Assembly (NCBI GenBank): GCA_021323855.1
Contig: JAJPKE010000024.1
Span: 1 to 64,000 of the forward strand
Source of the DNA: Chloroflexota bacterium
Lineage (GTDB): Bacteria; Chloroflexota; Ktedonobacteria; Ktedonobacterales; JADMIN01
Direction: 5' to 3'
Length of the DNA: 64,000 nucleotides
Shown here: positions 61,526 through 64,000 of the stretch, one piece after another
Layout: every line of letters begins with the position of its first letter
Numbering within the stretch: the stretch's first letter is position 1
Notes under the pieces: model-generated
The model's input: the letters and a program-made list of their open reading frames with translations, nothing else
Told to the model about the DNA's origin: nothing
The model's database searches: none
Position numbers and translations under genes: made by a program

Positions 61526-61954
61526 CACTTGCTTCACCTTCCCCCAGCGGTCACGCGCCCATGTGGATATGGATATATTCCATGCTCCGTGTCTCAGGCA
61601 GTAACTCTCCGCAAAAAGCGTACACGGTAATTCTAAAGACGAAGAGCGTCTATTGCCAGCAACCAACGCGAGGATGACGGAGGACGACTGAGGACGACTG
61701 AGGACAACCACTGAGGAAAAGTTGGCGAGATAGCCACCGACGAGGATAGGGGGGAAACGTGATGGCTATCTCAACAAAATCATCGCAGAGAATGGGGAGG
61801 TCGGGCTAGTGTTTCGCGTAAAGTTACGGTAAATACCAGCATTGCCCGCTCCTGTGAGGTGATACAGTATATCCATTCGACTATCAAGTACAACCAACAT
61901 CAGCAGTCACCCAGCAGTCACATACACACCAAAGCGCCGGAAAGTGAGGATAAT
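61526..61954. other. 429-bp divergent region between PLD-like and WYL genes
   Basis: No gene is supported. A 10-nt tandem repeat lies at 61670-61709. The region must carry promoters for both flanking genes, but I cannot place them. Confidence 0.55.
61670..61709. repeat. four 10-nt tandem units GAGGACGACT-like
   Basis: The units are GAGGATGACG, GAGGACGACT, GAGGACGACT and GAGGACAACC, in the upstream region of the phospholipase D-like gene. Confidence 0.8.
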
Positions 61955-62944
61955 ATGCGCGCCGACCGTCTCTTGTCCATCCTGCTGCTATTGCAGGTTC
62001 ACCGGCGCATGACGGCGCGCGAACTGGCAAAGCGGCTGGAGGTTTCTGAGCGCACGATACAGCGCGACATGCTGGCGCTCGGCATGGCAGGCGTGCCGGT
62101 GACGGCGGAGCGCGGCAACGGCGGCGGCTGGGGACTGCTGGCAGCCTATCAGACCAACCTGACGGGACTCAGCGAAACGGAGATTCAGGCGCTCTTCCTC
62201 GCCAAGCCGCCACGTCTGCTGGCGGACCTGGGGCTACGCAACGCCTCCGAGGCTGCGCTCATCAAGCTGTTCGCGGCGCTTCCCGCCGTCTCGCGACACG
62301 GTGCTGAAGATATGCGCCAGCGCATCCATGTAGACACTGCTGGCTGGCGACAAACGGCTGAGGCAGTGCCCTGCCTCAGTATTGTGCAGGAGGCCGTCTG
62401 GCAGGGGCGACGGCTGCGTTTCATGTATCCGCGTGGCGAGACGCTGGCGGAGCGCATAGTGGACCCATTGGGACTGGTGGCGAAGGGCAACGCCTGGTAT
62501 CTGGTTGCAGCGGTGGAGGGTGAACCACGCAGCTATCGCGTCTCGCGTATCCAGGATGCCGCGCTGCTGGATGAACCGAGCGTGCGCCCCGAAGACTTCG
62601 ATCTGGCGGCCTATTGGGAGCAATCGTCGCACACCTTCCAGGCGAACCTGCCGCGTTATCTGGCGACGTTACGTTTTGCGCCCGAAGAGGCAGATCACGT
62701 CGGCTCCGTTAGCATCTACGCCCAGATCGAGCAAGAGGAGCCGCCAAACGCCGAAGGTTGGGTGACACGCACCCTGCGCTTCGATACGGAGCGCGCTGCC
62801 TGCGCCTTCGTCCTGGGTTTCGGGAACGGCGTCCGAGTTCTGGATCCACCGGCGCTACGTGAGCGTGTCCTGCGAACAGCAAAGCAAGTGTTGGCCGCGT
62901 ATTCGCGTGAAGAGCCTGAAGAACCTGAAGCGGGTGTCAGGTAA
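61955..62944 (+). CDS. WYL-domain transcriptional regulator (DeoR-type HTH)
   Basis: The 330-aa regulator starts with a winged helix (MRADRLLSILLLLQVHRRMTARELAKRLEVSERTIQRDM, residues 1-40). The WYL ligand-binding domain is at about 140-225 (GRRLRFMYPRGETLAERIVDPLGLVAKGNAWYLVAAVEGEPRSYRVSRI), followed by a WCX-like C-terminal domain. WYL proteins bind nucleic-acid or nucleotide ligands and control DNA-damage or defence genes. The ATG at 61955 has GTGAGG about 6 nt upstream; a start at 61859 would add 32 polar residues. Its end overlaps the convergent argB end by 8 bp. Confidence 0.9.
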   Translation: MRADRLLSILLLLQVHRRMTARELAKRLEVSERTIQRDMLALGMAGVPVTAERGNGGGWGLLAAYQTNLTGLSETEIQALFLAKPPRLLADLGLRNASEAALIKLFAALPAVSRHGAEDMRQRIHVDTAGWRQTAEAVPCLSIVQEAVWQGRRLRFMYPRGETLAERIVDPLGLVAKGNAWYLVAAVEGEPRSYRVSRIQDAALLDEPSVRPEDFDLAAYWEQSSHTFQANLPRYLATLRFAPEEADHVGSVSIYAQIEQEEPPNAEGWVTRTLRFDTERAACAFVLGFGNGVRVLDPPALRERVLRTAKQVLAAYSREEPEEPEAGVR

Positions 62945-63824
62945 TCATCGTGCCGGCGCCTTCATGCGTCAGCAGCTCGCGAATCAGCACATGTGAATCG
63001 CGTCCATCAACGATATGCACGCGCTCGGTAGCGTCCAGCGCCCGCAGGCAGGCGCGCGCCTTCGGCACCATGCCGCCGGAGGTGGTGCCATCCGCCAGCA
63101 GCGCCTCTACCTCCTGATGCGTCAGTTCGGAGAGCAGCGCGCCGTTGCGGTCGAGAATGCCGGGAACATCGCTGAGATAGAGCAACTTTGCCGCATGCAG
63201 CCCGCGCGCCAGGTCCGCCGCCGCGTCGTCGGCGTTGACGTTGAGCGGCTCGCCATCTTCGCCTAGCGCAATCGGCGCAATCACTGGAATGTAGCCTGCT
63301 GCGCTCAAGACCTCAATGGGGCCGGCCGTCACGTCTGTTACCGTGCCGACCTGGCCGAGTTCAGGACTCACACGCCGCGCGCGCAAGAGCTGCCCATCCA
63401 GCCCGGAGAGGCCAACAGCGCGCCCGCCGAGCCGACCCACCAGCCGCACAAGGTCGCCGTTGATTTTGCCGACCAGCACCATCCGCACGACATCCAGCGT
63501 CTCCTCATCCGTCACACGCAGCCCATGCTCGAAGCGTGGTTCGATGCCGACACGCTTCAGCCAACCGTTGATCTCTGCGCCGCCACCATGCACCAGCACC
63601 GGACGCGCGCCCAGCCCACGCAACCAGACAATATCTTCCAGCGCATCCTGCTGGTTATCCAGTGTGCTGCCACCCAGCTTGATGACCAGCGTTTTGCCGC
63701 GCAGCCGCTCGATATAGGGCTGCGCCTCTTTGAGCACCTGCGCAATCACCGCGTGCCGCGCCACCTGGCTAGCCGCCGCCAGGTCTTCAACGCTGGCCGT
63801 CAGGCTTCCCGCTGTCATCGTCAT
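62937..63824 (-). CDS. argB: acetylglutamate kinase
   Basis: ArgB phosphorylates N-acetylglutamate in arginine biosynthesis. The 295-aa protein has the nucleotide-binding KLGGSTLDN, the substrate motif VLVHGGGAEINGWLKRVGIEPRFEHGLRVTDEETLDVVRMVL, VNADDAAADLARGL and GGMVPKARACLRAL. The ATG at 63824 has AAGGAG 7 nt upstream and overlaps the argC stop by 4 bp (ATGA). The N-terminal 35 residues are an extension before the kinase core. The convergent WYL gene overlaps its 3' end. Confidence 0.95.
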   Translation of the reverse strand: MTMTAGSLTASVEDLAAASQVARHAVIAQVLKEAQPYIERLRGKTLVIKLGGSTLDNQQDALEDIVWLRGLGARPVLVHGGGAEINGWLKRVGIEPRFEHGLRVTDEETLDVVRMVLVGKINGDLVRLVGRLGGRAVGLSGLDGQLLRARRVSPELGQVGTVTDVTAGPIEVLSAAGYIPVIAPIALGEDGEPLNVNADDAAADLARGLHAAKLLYLSDVPGILDRNGALLSELTHQEVEALLADGTTSGGMVPKARACLRALDATERVHIVDGRDSHVLIRELLTHEGAGTMIT

Positions 63825-64000
63825 GGGTACACTCCTTCGCATGGTAGCCCTAGCGTCTCCGGCAAACGATACATCAGATTCGCGCATTGCACCGCCTGAC
63901 CAGCAGCGCCCTTGATGAGATTGTCCAACGCGCTTACGACGATCAGCCGGCCATTGTCGCTATCAACCGTCGGATAGACAAAGCAGAGATTCGACCCCAG
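63821..64000 (-). CDS. argC: N-acetyl-gamma-glutamyl-phosphate reductase, C-terminal end (partial)
   Basis: The frame enters from the right edge of the window and gives 59 residues plus the stop. The read is LGSNLCFVYPTVDSDNGRLI, then VVSALDNLIKGAAGQAVQCA, then NLMYRLPETLGLPCEGVYP. This is the conserved ArgC C-terminus (SALDNLIKGAAGQAVQ and the PETLGL ending). ArgC makes N-acetylglutamate semialdehyde, the step after ArgB. The stop overlaps the argB start, so the two form an argC-argB operon. The catalytic Cys lies outside the window. Confidence 0.93.
   Translation of the reverse strand: MGSNLCFVYPTVDSDNGRLIVVSALDNLIKGAAGQAVQCANLMYRLPETLGLPCEGVYP

Noticed and set aside
1..64000. tRNA, rRNA, insertion sequence or prophage genes
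   Set aside because: I read the gaps on both strands and saw no cloverleaf, transposase, integrase or phage structural gene. A covariance-model scan would be needed to exclude small RNAs.

Overview
The window looks like a stretch of bacterial chromosome with roughly 58-60% G+C. It has dense short operons on both strands and no rRNA, tRNA, prophage, IS transposase or CRISPR array that I can see. The gene mix suggests a Chloroflexota bacterium, possibly Ktedonobacteria-like. The basis is a Gram-positive-type LexA with a GAAC-N4-GTTC operator, PadR plus permease pairs, a cyanobacteria/Chloroflexota-style pilGHIJL-like chemosensory operon, and G/C-rich dispersed repeats. The taxon is an inference.

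Layout. 1-6.2 kb (minus strand): a SAM methyltransferase, a YtxH-like protein, a PHP phosphoesterase, and a surface-polysaccharide group (GT4 glycosyltransferase, O-antigen ligase/polymerase, UDP-glucuronate decarboxylase-like SDR). 6.6-18.7 kb: a class A penicillin-binding protein, a zinc-ribbon protein, a bifunctional-nuclease family protein, lexA, a DedA protein, a DtxR/MntR-type regulator, hpt-tilS, transketolase, a pseudo-receiver and an unknown protein. 18.8-22.9 kb: a phenylacetyl-CoA epoxidase-type operon (paaA, paaD N-terminal half, paaB, paaC, paaD zinc-ribbon half) followed by a J-domain/WD40 fusion. 23.2-36.2 kb: PadR plus permease, rnc, selD, a Ser/Thr kinase, a GT4 transferase, a Ca2+/H+ antiporter, a NarL-type two-component pair, a membrane protein and leuB. 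36.2-46.7 kb: one long minus-strand chemosensory operon (DUF4388, two CheY-like regulators, CheW, MCP, a 1566-aa CheA hybrid, a small coiled-coil protein). 46.8-64 kb: a CrtC/AttH-like lipoprotein with an MMPL transporter, smpB, trxB, a cupin, an ECF sigma factor with a membrane beta-propeller, an M1 aminopeptidase with HEAT repeats, deoC, a SnoaL-like protein, a phospholipase D-family protein, a WYL regulator, argB and the end of argC.

Main observations. (1) selD is longer than an ATG-to-stop reading suggests. An in-frame TGA lies exactly at the catalytic Cys/Sec position, and a hairpin follows it, so this is very probably a selenocysteine-containing SelD. (2) A 172-bp element with 11-bp perfect terminal inverted repeats sits inside the signal-peptide region of the CrtC-like lipoprotein gene. 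Removing it with a 2-bp duplication restores a textbook lipoprotein signal peptide in frame. (3) PaaD is split into two separate genes that flank paaB and paaC. (4) The trxB promoter carries a perfect ATACCCC-CCT-GGGGTAT inverted repeat, and the lexA promoter carries a perfect LexA-type operator. Many starts were moved from the longest reading frame to an internal codon with a good ribosome binding site; each entry says so.
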